Source: Valencia hispanica
Taxonomy: Eukaryota > Chordata > Actinopteri > Cyprinodontiformes > Valenciidae
Assembly: GCA_963556495.2 (NCBI GenBank)
Contig: OY747704.1
Location: 3,160,501-3,224,500 of the forward strand
Reading direction: 5' to 3'
DNA length: 64,000 bases
Shown here: positions 1 through 11,744 of the stretch, in pieces
Layout: every line of letters begins with the position of its first letter
Position numbering within the stretch: position 1 is the stretch's first letter
Translations under genes and position numbers: made by a program
The notes under the pieces: model-generated
Told to the model about the DNA's origin: nothing
What the model saw: only the letters and a program-made list of their open reading frames with translations
The model's database searches: none

Positions 1-1032
1 ATAAATCAACATTATCTTACAGAACAAACATTTCCCCCCCACACACCAAGTGACATCATCAGCCCAGACAGCTGCCCGGACAGACAGAGAACAAACATTT
101 CCAACAGCGAGCAAAGATGTACATCGTTCAGCAAAGTGTTCTTCAAGTATTCCAATGAGATCAGACTCATCAACACATAATGACTCTCCGTTTAGAGATT
201 TCTCACATAGACTGAAAGCACAAATTAGAATTGGGTCACAACTAACACTGAAACTTGGACTACATCAGGCCTCTGGGACTGACTGAATGTATTCTGCCCA
301 TGCACCAACTGGTAATAACAGACATCTGATATAAAAGGGAACCAGGCAGCAATTCTACTCCCACCGTCTCCCAGAAGTCGTCCAGCCACCCGGCAAATAT
401 CCTTCAAGTCATTACAAGCAAGAGAAAACAAAAAACTAAAGCCAAACGCTTTTATATTAAAACTAATCTGAAATTGATCACCTGTCAGAGGGTTCAGCTA
501 CCCATCATCAAACCACTTAAGGCATACTCCGCAACTTTCATGATATTTGCTCTGTGTCGCCCTCTTCAGGCTTGCTGCGCAACATCACTGTCGTAAAATC
601 AAATCTCTCTGACGCTCATAAGAGGCATGTTTCAGTGGTTGCTTTCCAAATCGTTTGCACAAACAACAAACAAGTGCCATTTCAGTTCGTAATCGACTCG
701 GTTGTATAATTCAAATGACTACTGTAAGGCAAACTGTGAAAACTATGTTCAACCACCTCCACACATTGAATAAATAGATTTCTCAGGACTGTATAACAAC
801 ATCATGCCAGACCAAACACTATAACCCCAGTGAAATCATTGATTACTTACCTATCCATTAACAGCACAGCTAACTCTGCGTCCGTAGTACATGACGTTTG
901 CTCCAAAAGAACTCTCCAACGAGTAAAAAGCCGGCCCAATATTTACTCTGGTCTTTGCTCTCTCTCTATCACGTTCTCTTTTTCTTGTTCTAGCTTCTTC
1001 TGATATGGGATTTCACGGTCTCTTTGGTGGAT
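1..1032. other. No recognised gene or repeat
   Basis: I see no convincing coding region, RNA gene or transposon here. The open frames are short and resemble no family I know. The stretch ends where an L2 LINE tail begins. Confidence 0.5.
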
Positions 1033-1335
1033 CAAGGCAAGGCAAGGTAATTTTATTTTTATAGCACACTTTCAACAGCAGGGTAATTCAAGGTGCTTTA
1101 CATGATTTGGTGATTTTAAGAAACAAAAAACAAACAAACATGGAATATAACATTAGAAATTAAAAGAAACACACATTACACATGATACACAATAAAGCAA
1201 GAGAAAGATCAATAAAGCAAGAAAGCATGAACACATTTCATACATATGACATCAATCATCTACTCAAAGGCAATTCTAAACAGATGGTTTTTTAGTCTCA
1301 ATTTTAAGCAGTTCAAAGTTTCAGCATCATTAGTG
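1033..1335 (-). mobile_element. L2-clade LINE, 3' end only
   Basis: Read on the minus strand, this is the end of an L2-type LINE: a degenerate version of the ORF2 C-terminus (the S-R-L-K-T-H-L-F type ending), then a T-rich 3' UTR, the conserved AAAGCACCTTGAATT block and a tail of CCTTG/CTTGC repeats at 1033-1060. The same tail occurs at 6793, 11744 and 33602. The element is strongly 5'-truncated and encodes nothing intact. Confidence 0.8.
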
Positions 1336-1574
1336 AAAAATGTGAAAAAAAATGCCATTTTACATTGCATTAATCAGAGATAATCAACAGCTTTCTTCTG
1401 AGTTTGGCCCTTAGGACACAACTTCTGTCCAGACTATTTCACCATGGCTGATCAATGAATCTAAAGCAATCTTTTTTCCAGCAAATAGTATCCAGCTGTA
1501 GGGCATCTGAGAAAGAAATTCCCAGATGCCCAACTCTAGAACATTTTCCTCTTGAGGTCAAATACTGTTTGCTG
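1336..1574. other. Unassigned, with a 9-bp inverted repeat
   Basis: No gene is visible. GGGCATCTG at 1501-1509 pairs with CAGATGCCC at 1523-1531 around a 13-nt loop. It lies near the ill-defined end of the neighbouring LTR-like sequence, so it may be part of that element. Confidence 0.35.
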
Positions 1575-2212
1575 ATTTGATTTTAATTAAATAAGAAAAC
1601 AAACGCACTTACAAAATCGCGGGGTAACCAGGGACCAAGGAGACCATCAAACTTAGGAAAACGACAGGGAAGATTGACCAGGGAAGATAGACGGGCGACA
1701 GGGAAGGCAGGAACCAGGCAGGGAAGAAATGAGGACGAACCAGCGAGTTGTGACTGAATGAGAGCTGAATATATACTGAGGAGGGAATGAGGAAGTGACA
1801 GAGAAGACCAATGACCAATTAATGGAAGCAGATGCAGGTGAGGGCAATGAGTGAAACTGGGTCAAGAGCATAGTGGCAAGGAGACAACAGGAAAAGGAAG
1901 AAAGGGCAAGGGAGACAGAAAACTCTTAAGGAACTAGAAACTGAGATAATATGTCTAGGGAGGAATCTAAGGGGAAGTTAAGGAAACACTGGAGAACAGA
2001 AGGAAGCAATAAATAAGGAAACTATCTAAAGAGAAATACAAATAAGAAGGTGGACACAGATGCAAAAGGGTGAAAAACATCTAAGAGCAAGGAGAAATAC
2101 AGAAACAAGGAAGTCCCAGAAATAACTAATAAAGACAAGGAATAACCTGACATGATAATAGAACTAAATAAGGAAAAGAACTAACAAAACACAAACCCCT
2201 AAGAACTATGAC
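1575..2212 (-). mobile_element. Decayed solo LTR, Ty3/gypsy style
   Basis: On the minus strand the sequence starts TGTCATAGTTCTTAGG at 2212 and follows the LTR at 57294 closely: a TTAGGnGTTTGTnTTTTGTT block, a TATA-like box with CAGTCACAACTCGCTGG just downstream, then repeated CTTCCCTG motifs. It therefore belongs to the same LTR group as the element at 57-61 kb. No internal region or second LTR is present, so it is probably a solo LTR. I could not place the low-coordinate end or find a target duplication. Confidence 0.65.
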
Positions 2213-3372
2213 AGTAATTTATTTCCACGATAAATGCAGTTTCATACTGAGAATGTTGGCATAAGGAGCATTCAGTTATTCATTAAACCTTAAAATGTTT
2301 AATTATAGATTATGTAATTTAAATGGAAATGGGTTGGTCAACCTTCATGATCTTGTGTTTTGTCTCTTCATTGAGAGATTGAGAGAACATCTAGATGAAT
2401 GATCGGAGTAAGATCTGCTGTTTTGTCCAGAGCAAAATCTAGCAGTTTCTTTGGATGTGAAAAGGTCTTGAACTTGTTCTTGTTCATCACAAAACAAGAA
2501 AATCAGTTTTTTACTTGTGTTTTAAAGTTTTGTTCAAAACCATGTGGTTGTCATACCTGCCAAACTTCTACATTACCTGTCTTTATGTATCTCTTTCCCT
2601 CTTTATCATTACTTTTCCTTTTCATATTCTCTGAAGTTATGCATCAAACCATTTCCTGATCATATTTATCCTAATACAGCCATGAATCTTACTACCTTGC
2701 GGTCAGCTCTGTGTATTATAAATCATCATTCATCCAACATGTGATAGGGTAGGGTTATAATTGATATTAGCTGAGAAAAAAGGAAACATGTCTTTCAGGA
2801 AGAAGCATTCGTGCGTAGAAATCTGCTAACTTTAAAGGAGGCCAGACCTGTGGAAACCATTTTAACCCATGCAAATACTCCTAATAAAAATAAATAATAA
2901 ATCAAAATCTTCTTTAAAAGATCTCCTTTACTAGGAGACATTGAAAGCTTACTGAGCTATCAGGATGGCTGCACTGTATCACATGCGAGATGGGAGTTTA
3001 TTTTTCCATTTTGTCTCCTGCAGTGGATTTACAGGGGAAAAAAAGCTATGATGTGAAACTGCGGTGCGTTTGATCCTCTGTGTATGTTTATGATGTGAAA
3101 TCTGACCTTGTCTAAAAGGTGAAGAACAACAGCACAGGTGTGCAATGTGATAGATGGGGTCTTGTTTCCAGTACGCCTACAGATTAGTCAGGCTTTTACG
3201 CAGCCAGATTTCTGTTGGGATGAATGAGGCAGTTTGATCATTTGTCACATCAAAGAGGGAAAAACCCCGTGAGGAACGATAGAGTACAAGCCAAGACACA
3301 AAAGGTGACGGCAACAGAAAACGAACCACATTGCAAACATAATGTCTTTAAACATCATGGCAGCTATTTATG
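2213..3372. other. No recognised gene or repeat
   Basis: AT-rich sequence with only short open frames (for example 2399-2659) that match nothing I know. No RNA gene is visible. Confidence 0.45.
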
Positions 3373-4316
3373 CTACTTAGTATTTACCCCCTTACACATT
3401 TCTTCAGTTTTTACTTTTTTGTCATGTTATCAGACCAAGATAACATGAATAACCCCTTTTTTAAAAATGGTAATTCTATTTATTAAGGGAAACAAGATAT
3501 TCTAAACTTAATAACTGATTTTTCCACCCTTGGCAGCAACTCAAGTGTTTGTGGGCACCGATTATTTTACATCACTGTGGAGGAAGTTTGGTCCACTCTT
3601 TTTTGGCAAGTTGTTTAATTCAGCCATATTGGAGGTTTTCCATCATAAACAGGCTGATTAAGGTTAAACATGTCAATATGATGTGCTTTTTCAAAAATGC
3701 TATTACTTTTTTGCCATGTGTAACGGGATACATACCTTTTGTTTAGTCCCAAATTTGTCTTGCTCTTTTGGTCAGCCGGTGTTTTGGTCTTGAAACTCTT
3801 TCACGGAGGCCATTTTTACCCAGACTCTTATTGTTGACCTCTGACCTGAAGTGAGGTGGGTGGGGAGTGCTTGCAGATGTTGTTCTGGATTCTTCTGTGA
3901 CTTTCTTGATGAGTCATTGAAGCACTCTTGGAGTAATTCTGGTAGAGTTGTCACTCCTGTATTGGTAAGCTTCACTACTGTTTCATGTTCTCTCCATGTA
4001 GATAAGGGCTGTCTATGTTTCTGTTAGGTCCCAAAGCCTTCGAATTGACTGTGTAATCTTTTTCACATTGATGAATGGTTCATCTGGTTAATAACAGTTG
4101 ATTAATTTTTAACAAGGGGACACTTACTTTGTTGCATAGGGTCAGCTTGGTTTGGAAAGCTTGTTTTCCTCAATAAATGGAACCCTTGTTTGAAAACAAC
4201 TTTTTCTATTTACTTGGTTTTTCTTTGATATTAAAATATGTTGTCTGATATGAGACATTTCAGAGTAACAAAACAGCAAAAACAGAAAAAAGGCAAATAC
4301 TTTTTCACACACTGTA
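3373..4316 (-). mobile_element. Decayed Tc1/mariner-like DNA transposon
   Basis: The high end reads CAGTGTGTGAAAAAGTATTTG inward on the minus strand, next to a TA; the low end carries the inverted counterpart AGTATTTACCCCCTTACA. At 3515-3640 the minus strand gives a degraded Tc1 transposase C-terminus of the W-x-x-[IL]-P-P-Q type followed by a ...AAKGG-like ending. The coding region is full of stops and shifts. The family match is from memory of fish repeats, so the superfamily is less certain than the transposon nature. Confidence 0.55.
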
Positions 4317-4622
4317 ATGTATTTTATGCCTTTTAAAAAGGAGAATATTTCCTTAATTTGTTGGGCAAAGAAGTCTTTTGTGCCTGCTGGTCCTTCAGAG
4401 GTTAAACACTTAGAAAAATGAGAGAAATGCTGGACAAGTCATGTTTTGTAAGCTCATATCCTCTCAAAATCTGCTTAGTATATCATCGGGAAACAGAAGT
4501 ATGGCACAACTGCAAATCTTCCAAGACACGGCTGTCCACCTAATCTGACAGGAAAGCATTAATAAAAAAGCAACTAAGAGGTCCCTGGTAACTATGGAGG
4601 AGCTGCAGATGGATCCTACATC

Positions 4623-5163
4623 TAGGCCTGTCAAAATAAACAATAAATCAATTAATCAAGTGATAAATTCAAGTGAGCACAATCATTTTTCCAGTCTCAG
4701 TTATTTCTATTTGCATGCTTGTTTGTTTTCCTCATGTGTCTCCCTCTTTTTATTAAAGAGACTGGATGAAAAAAGGTATATATGGTCCATATATCCGTAG
4801 TGGCAGAGAAAAATAGGATGTCTTCTTTTATAGTGTTTTTGCTGTTAGTTTGCACTTTTTGTTCACAAAACTCCTAAATGGTAGTTTTGCCTTTGTTTCT
4901 TGTCTGAGCCAAGTGATTACAGAGTTCATCCATTTTTTTATCGTTTCAGGTGTTGTGTTAACTTATATTGGATATTAAAAATGTCTTCCAGTTGCAGCGG
5001 TAAATGTTCTTTAGAAATTAAAGGCCATTGATTTTTCAGAGGGTGTACATGTATAATTATTACATTAGTTGAAAATGGTCTCAAAACGACAATATTAACG
5101 TTTAACGCAATAATTACTGGGGCAATTTACTGTCCAGCTAAATTTCTTGTCGTGACAGGCCTA
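4623..5163. mobile_element. hAT-type miniature element with perfect 8-bp TSD
   Basis: The ends are perfect inverted repeats, TAGGCCTGTCA at 4623-4633 and its complement ending at 5163. The 8-bp direct repeat CCTACATC flanks both sides (4615-4622 and 5164-5171). An 8-bp duplication is the hAT hallmark. The 541-bp interior is AT-rich with no coding capacity, so it is non-autonomous. Confidence 0.85.
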
Positions 5164-5171
5164 CCTACATC

Positions 5172-5915
5172 ACCATCATGACAGCAGAGCTCCACAGCTT
5201 AGGTGGGAGACATTTTAAAAAGATAATGATTAGTTGTGTTCTCAACAAATTTGGCCAAAATGGAACAGTGTTAAGAAAAAAAGCGACTGTTGAGACAAGA
5301 TAAGTAGGGGACACATAAAAATTTGAAAGAAGGTGCTCTGATTCCGTGAAATGAAATTTCACTTCACCATGAATCAATAACATTGTAAAAACATGGTAGT
5401 GGCAGCATGATGTCGGGGAATGCCTCTTTATAATGAACAGGGAAGCTGGTAGTTGTTGATAAGAAGATCGATGGAGCTAATTATAAAAACGCCCCATGGG
5501 TAAAACAAAACTTCCGTTTTTCAGAGCTAAAGAGCGGATATTATTGTTATTATTTTGTTATTGGACTCTTAAGAGGTGCACTAAAACATTCTAATTTGGG
5601 TTGTGGAACTAAATATTTTATTTGTGTATCTAATGTCTTATTGGTCATTTAACCTCTTTACTGAAATATTTGGAATACATTCATATTATTTTCCAATCAA
5701 GAGTAAAGTGTGATTCTTGTGGATTGGAGGTTTCTAAAGCTCTTTTATAGTCACTACTACCAAGCTCCTTATCAGAACCAAAACCAGAACCATTAATTAA
5801 AGTCAATGTAATAAAATTAAAAGCACCAGTATCACAAAAACACTTAACGTGTATACTCCAGTCTTTTGTTTTTAATTTAATAGATAAACTCTCGGTTTGC
5901 TCCACCTTTTCTAGG
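5172..5915. other. No recognised gene
   Basis: AT-rich, with only short open frames. Part of it may belong to the repeat family that is clear from 5916 onward, but I could not align it with the second copy at 34.8-35.7 kb. Confidence 0.35.
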
Positions 5916-6355
5916 TTTTGTGTCCATGTGACCTATAGGATTTTCGGCAACTGTCATACATAGAAACAAATATGCCAGCTGTGAGCACGGTGCACTCCGA
6001 CACACATTTGTCGTGACCGGGGCGGTATGGAAGAAATTTATTTTGCGGATCCTCCATGAAGCTATACTTTACGTGTTAAAGAGACATCTCCGCTTTGATG
6101 TCTTGTAAACAAGAACAGCTGCGCTGTCTGTGCTGTCTATGAATGGATGAGAACCAACCACTGGGCAGCAGCTCCGGGAAGACCTCAGATGAGAGAAAGG
6201 CTGTCATATTCTATGCATCACACCAGTCAGTGTCAGTACGCTGATTGGTATGCTGATTGAACCTGACATTTTCATCAATCTATGATTGCCCCCTGGAAGA
6301 CCAGGAGAGAAGGTGAAAAGTGGACAGGTCCAGGGAAAAAGGATGGTCGGTCACC
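5916..6355. mobile_element. Non-autonomous DNA repeat, copy 1 (GGTCACC end)
   Basis: This segment shares ordered blocks with 35290-35693: a GTnTCCATGTGnACC block, ATATGCCAGCT, CTTTGATGTCTTGTAAAC, CATCnCACCAGTCA, GACATTTTCATCAATCTATGA, then GTGAAAAGTGGACA just before a terminal GGTCACC. The shared order and terminal motif show two copies of one repeat family. No coding region is visible. Confidence 0.6.
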
Positions 6356-6792
6356 CTACTGTTGATGTTAAAGTAAGCTAATTAGCTTACAGAGGTGACT
6401 GTCTCTCTTCGTCACTAACCACAGCATGCTTTCTTTTAAGATGCTCGTCCATTACCGTCGTACTGCCATAGAAAGCAGGTTCTACCTTACAGATTTTGCA
6501 TTAACCTGTTTCTCTTGAATTTTTAGGAAATACTCTCAAACTTTCAGGCTACGCTGCCGGCTCACCGTGATACTGGCTTTTTTGGTGACACCACGGCTGG
6601 CCTCGATAGCCACTATTGCGCATGTGCGTCAAGGGCAGAAAGGCAGAACAAGCAGCGAAAAGTACAGTGGCAGTTTTAAGACAAAAGCAATGCTAAAAAA
6701 ATAAACCAGGACGTCCATTATTACATTTGTGGCCCACAATTTTGGTTGTCAATGTTGTCGAGGCAAATCGACTAATAATGGCAACATTGGGT
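6356..6792. other. No recognised gene
   Basis: Unassigned sequence between the DNA repeat and the L2 tail. Nothing recognisable. Confidence 0.35.
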
Positions 6793-7554
6793 GAGGCAAG
6801 GCAATTTTATTTGTATAGGACACTTTCAACAACAAGGTGATTCAAGGTGCTTTACTTGATTAAGGGGTAAAATAAAAATAGCAGTAAAACACAGACAAAG
6901 CATATAAAACAAAAACAGCAAGATAGCAAGAAGCATACACAAAACATATGATACATGAAAACACTACTCAAAGGCAGCTCTAAACAGTTAAGTTTTTTGT
7001 TGTGATTTAAAAGAACTCAGTGTTTCAGCAGCTTTGCAGTTCTCTGCAACTTAGTTCCAGATTAGAGGAGCATAGAAACTGAAAGCTGCTTCTCCATTTT
7101 TGGTTCTGATTCTAGGGATGTTGAGTAGACTGGAATTCGAGGACCTGAGTGGTCTGGGGAGGTTGCAATAGTAACAGTAGATCTTCAACATACTTTGGTG
7201 CCAAGTCATTCAATGATTTATAAACTAGTAAAAGTATTTTGAAGTCTATTCTCTGAGCTACAGGGAGCCAGTGTAAGGACTTTAGAACTGGGGTGATGTG
7301 CTCTACTTTCTGGTTCTAGTGAGGAACACGAGCAGCAGCATTCTGGATCAGCTGCAGCTGTCTGATTGACCTTTGAGGCAGACCTGTGAAGACGCTGTTG
7401 CAGTAATCAATCCTACTAAAGATAAACGCATGGATGAGTTTGTCCAGGTCCTGTTGAGACATCAGTTCTTTAATCCTAGAAATGTTCTTCAGGTGAAAGA
7501 AGGCTGGCCTTGTTATTGCCTTTATGTGACCATGGAGGTTCAGGTCTATGTCCA
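6793..7554 (-). mobile_element. L2 LINE, 3' part of an interrupted host element
   Basis: The minus strand carries the ORF2 C-terminal half (motif H-L-K-N-I-S-R-I-K at about 7480, then F-I-F-S-R-I-D-Y-C-N-S-V-F-T-G-L), the 3' UTR and the CCTTG-type tail at 6793. It stops at 7554 inside the codons for the L-G-V-V-M-D segment. The missing upstream part reappears on the same strand at 11745-12172. The two pieces are halves of one element split by the plus-strand L2 between them. Confidence 0.85.
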
Positions 7555-8302
7555 AACTCTGATTGTAGGTGATTCCTCTGTTAAGGACGTTCAGTGGATG
7601 TGTGGAAAGAACACCAAAGTCCTCTGCTTTCCAAAGGATATGGTCAGTGACATGCAGAAGAGGATTATGAAAACTGTGACTAAATATCCAACAGTGAAAA
7701 ACATCGCTCTCCTCACAGGGTCGAATGATGTGTCCAAGCAACAATCGGAGGTTCTGAAACGGGACTTCACTGGATTATTGAACACATTGAGCTCGTTGGA
7801 TGCAGCAGTATTCATCAGTGGACCTTTACCACCCATCAGAGGAGGAGAAGAAAGATTTACCCGTCTTTTGGCATTAAATAAGTGGATTTTATCTGCATGT
7901 GCAGACAACAAACTGCAATTTATTAACAACTTTCAGATTTTTGGGGAGCATAGACATTTTTTTAAGGCAAATGGATTTAGTTTGATCAGGTCAGGTGTAA
8001 GACTGTTTACCTCCAATATTTTCTACTTCCTGCGTCATCCCTCTGTGGTTGGAGCCAAAAAGGAGATACACAAAGACTTATCTCAAAAGGAAGACCAAAC
8101 AAAGCTGAGTGCAGAGGGGGAGGAACTTCTTCTGCCCTCACTCATGGGAAGCTTCGAACAGAAGCAGGAAGAAGGATCTTTCTTTGCCCCAAAAGCCCTC
8201 AACAGCCCTAAAGAACAGGACAGCGGACCTCCATTGCCCCTGCAAACCCCTGACAGCCCACCGTCTTCCCTACCGCCCCCTCCCCCCACTCCCCCCATCT
8301 GA
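7555..8302 (+). pseudogene. L2 ORF1 esterase (SGNH-like) domain, 5'-truncated
   Basis: From about 7564 the frame reads L-I-V-G-D-S-S-V, the GDS block of the esterase domain in CR1/L2-group ORF1 proteins. It continues with L-T-G-S-N-D-V (the G-x-N-D block), V-L-K-R-D-F, F-I-S-G-P-L-P-P and R-L-L-A-L-N-K-W. The usual D-G-L-H of the last block is replaced by N-G-F-S, so the catalytic Asp/His pair seems lost. The C-terminus is Pro-rich and ends at 8302. The open frame extends upstream to 7373, but those 60 or so codons are antisense of the interrupted host LINE, not ORF1. In intact elements the protein acts with ORF2 in the retrotransposition particle. Confidence 0.85.
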
Positions 8303-8491
8303 AATTCACTGAGCAGATGATGCTCATTGGGCTCAGATCTACTCCCCAGACCAATCTGTTTTCTTTACCCATAAACCCCACACCAGGACGATCAAAGGTA
8401 GGGCAACAAGCCTGGGCCCCCTCCTACCCCACCACGTAAGCATGTACAATCTCCACAGTCTGATGTATGATGTGTTAAGGGTCTAGGCTGC

Positions 8492-11400
8492 GTGGATATC
8501 AGCAGTCAGAACTTTTCCCAGGACAAGCTGGGACCCTGTTCATTAGAAAGTTTGATCATTTCTGTACTTATAAGTAACAGAAGGAATGTAGTTATGTCAA
8601 AACACAGAGGACTGCATTCTAAAAGGTTTTTAAGTAAAGTAAACATACGCTGTACACAGCCCGCCCCAAAACACAAAGGGCACAATAATACTCTTAAACC
8701 TGTTAAGATGGCCTCGTTAAATGTCAGGTCTATAGTAGGGAAGACATTTTTAATCAATGATCTTATCACTGAGCACAGCCTTGATTTTATGTTTTTAACT
8801 GAGACTTGGCTAGATCAGAATAGCAGTGTTTCTCTTATCGAATCAACCCCTCCCAACTTTAGTTTTGTCAACCAGGCCAGACAGAACAGGAGAGGTGGAG
8901 GAGTTACTGTTTTATTTAATGAATCATTCCAGTGTAAGCAGTTATCTCTTGGAAGTTTTCCTTCTTTTGAATATGTTGCTGTACAGCTGAAGGGCTCATC
9001 TAGAGCCATATTTCTTAACATTTATCGGCCTCCAAAGTACTGTGCTGACTTTAATGATGATTTTAGTGAACAGCTGTCTATAATCTGTGTTGATTTTGAC
9101 TGTATAATTATTGTTGGTGATTTTAACATCCATGTTGACAATCCCCAGAACAAAGGGTCTAAAGACCTGAGTAACACTCTGGACAACTTTGGGCTGACTC
9201 AGCATATAACAGACCCCACACATAATAAGGGTCATGTTTTGGACTTACTGATCTCGAAGAGTCTGGGCATTTCCAAGATTAATGTGTGTGATGTGGGCTT
9301 GTCTGACCATTGTTGTGTTTTCTTTGAGAGTATAATTTCGGTTCACATAAATGTTTTAACGGAGGTTATCACAAAACGATGTATAACTGAAAACACTAGT
9401 GAGATCTTTAACGAGGTCTTCTCTCTAACACCTGCCCTGTCAGGGGGTTCAGTCAATGAACTTGTCAACAACTTTAATGCTAAAATATTAAATGTTATGG
9501 ATACTATTGCTCCCACTAAGGTGAAGGTTATCTCTGAAAGGAAAAAGTCTCCATGGAGAAATTCCACACTGGTGAGAAATGAAAAAAGGGAGTGTCGGAA
9601 AGCCAAGCACAGATGGAGAAAAACAAAACTTCAGGTTTACTATGACATCTATAAAGAGAAACTTCACTCTTATAACATACAACTGAGGAATGCAAGGAAG
9701 TCATATTTTTCTGACATCATCACCAGAAACAGTCATAGTGCTCGCACATTATTTGCTGTAGTCGACAGGCTAACAAACTCTCCTGTGTCAGTAGCACCTG
9801 AACTCTATTCCACCAAGGCCTGCAATGACTTTGCCAAATTCTTCACAGACAAAATCCAAAATATTAGACAAGCGGTTGGTTCATCAACGGCAGGTGCAGG
9901 TTATGTACAGTGTCCACGGAAAATCCGTTTAAACACCATGAAACAGTTTTATCTCATAAACAGCAAAGATCTGTAGGACATCTTACGTCAACTGAACTCC
10001 TCCTCTTGCTGCTTAGACATCCTGCCCACAGGCTTTTTCAAAAAGGTCTCAAAGATCTTGGAGTCAGATCTGTTAAAGATTGTGAACTCATCTTTAATGT
10101 CAGGGGTTTTCCCAGAACCCCTGAAAACAGCTGTAATTAAACCCCTGCTGAAAAGAGACAATCTGGACAAGACACAAATGAACAACTACAGGCCCATCTC
10201 GAATCTTCCATTTTTAAGTAAGATCATTGAAAAGGCTGTTTTCATCAGCTAAATGACTTCTTAAGACAAAGCAACTGCTACAACGTCTTTCAGTCTGGTT
10301 TTAGACAGCACCACAGCACTGAGACTGGTCTGACCAAAGTCATCAATGACATCTGTTTGAATACTGACAGTGGAAAAATTTCAGTGTTAGTTTTACTGGA
10401 TCTCAGTGCTGCATTTGATACTGTTGACCACATTATTTTACTCACACGACTGGAGAACTGGGTGGGTCTCTCTGGCACTGTACTAAACTGGTTCAAAACG
10501 TACTTAGAGAACAGGAAGTACTTTGTGTCAATAGGTAACTTTACATCTGAGCAGACAGGAATTACATGTGGAGTTCCCCAGGGTTCCATCCTGGGACCTC
10601 TTCTGTTTAACATCTATATGCTCCCACTGGCACAGTTAATAAATAACAACAATATAAGTTACCATAGCTACGCAGATGACACACAGATATATATTAGAAT
10701 GTCACCAGAAGACCATGGGCCTGTACAGGCTCTTGGCAAATGCATTGAGGAAATTAATGACTGGATCTGCCACAATTTTCTGCAGTTGAACAAAAACCAA
10801 ACTGAGGTAATCGTCTGTGGATCTAAAGAGAAAAGATTGAAGGTCACCACAGGGCTTCAGCCCATACACCTAAAAACCACCAAAACATCAGAAATCTGGG
10901 TATAGTGATGGACTCAGACCTAAACTTTGAAAAACACATTAAGGCAATCACAAAATCAGCCTACTATCACCTTAAGAATATCTCAAGGATAAAAGATCTG
11001 ATGTCTCAGCAGGACCTGGAAAAACTAGTCCATGCATTCATCTTTAGTCGGCTTGATTATTGTAACAGCGTCTTTACAGGTCTACCTAAATTTCAATTAG
11101 GAAACTGCAGCTCATCCAGAACTCTGCTGCTCGAGTTCTCACTAAGAACAAAAAAGTGGACCACATCAGTCCAGGTCTGAGGTCTTTACACTGGCTGCCT
11201 GTCTGTCAGAGGATAGACTTCAAAGTTCTGCTGCTGGTCTATAAAGCTCAGAATGGTTTAGGACCAAAATACATCAGTGATCTCCTGACCCAGTATGAAC
11301 CTACTCAACCCCTCAGGTCATCTGGATCCGATCTTTTATCAGTTTCCAGAGTCAGAACCCGACATGAAGAAGCTGTGTTCAGCTTCTATGCCCCACATGT

Positions 11401-11497
11401 CTGGAACAAACTCCCAGAAAGCCTCAGATCAGCTGAAACACTCAGTTTATTAAAATCCAGGTTAAAAACCCACCTGTTCTCAGCTGCTTTCGATTAG
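8492..11497 (+). pseudogene. L2 ORF2: AP endonuclease plus reverse transcriptase
   Basis: The endonuclease starts near 8708 (A-S-L-N-V-R-S) and keeps its landmarks: L-T-E-T-W-L, R-P-P, I-I-V-G-D-F-N-I-H, T-H-N-K-G-H-V-L-D and L-S-D-H near 9300. The frame is open from 8492 to an in-frame TAG at 9974-9976, then continues to 10252. One missing base near 10237 shifts it; the RT core (L-D-L-S-A-A-F-D-T-V-D-H, G-V-P-Q-G-S, Y-A-D-D-T-Q) lies in the frame 10357-10905. Further shifts near 10890 and 11095 lead to the C-terminal frame ending 11497 with S-R-L-K-T-H-L-F. So there is one nonsense codon and three frameshifts. The Met at 8492 is just the first one available; the true start is unknown. Confidence 0.9.
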
Positions 11498-11744
11498 GTT
11501 TTTGTTCTAAGTTTTAAATCTGCACGGCTTCTTTTAAGATTCTTTAAAGATTTTCTTGGTTTTTGTTTTTTGTTTTTTTTATTTTGTTGTTTTGTTTTTT
11601 TGTTCATTTTAAATCATGGTTTTTATTCCTGTACTTTTGCTTTTTCTGCACCCTGCTGTAATGCTTTTGATGTTTTATGTAAAGCACTTTGAATTGTCTT
11701 GTAACATGAATTGTGCTATACAAATAAACTTGCCTTGCCTTGCC

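Larger units (their letters stand above)
7555..11744 (+). mobile_element. Nearly full-length L2-clade LINE, family 1
   Basis: A 4.2-kb plus-strand LINE with an ORF1 esterase domain, ORF2 (AP endonuclease, then reverse transcriptase), a T-rich 3' UTR (11498-11700) and an AAATAAACTTGCC tail with CTTGC repeats. It is inserted into an opposite-strand L2; TCCA at both edges (7551-7554, 11745-11748) is the likely short target duplication. The start at the esterase domain implies mild 5' truncation, since this ORF1 type normally has an N-terminal section. Several frameshifts make it inactive. Confidence 0.9.
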
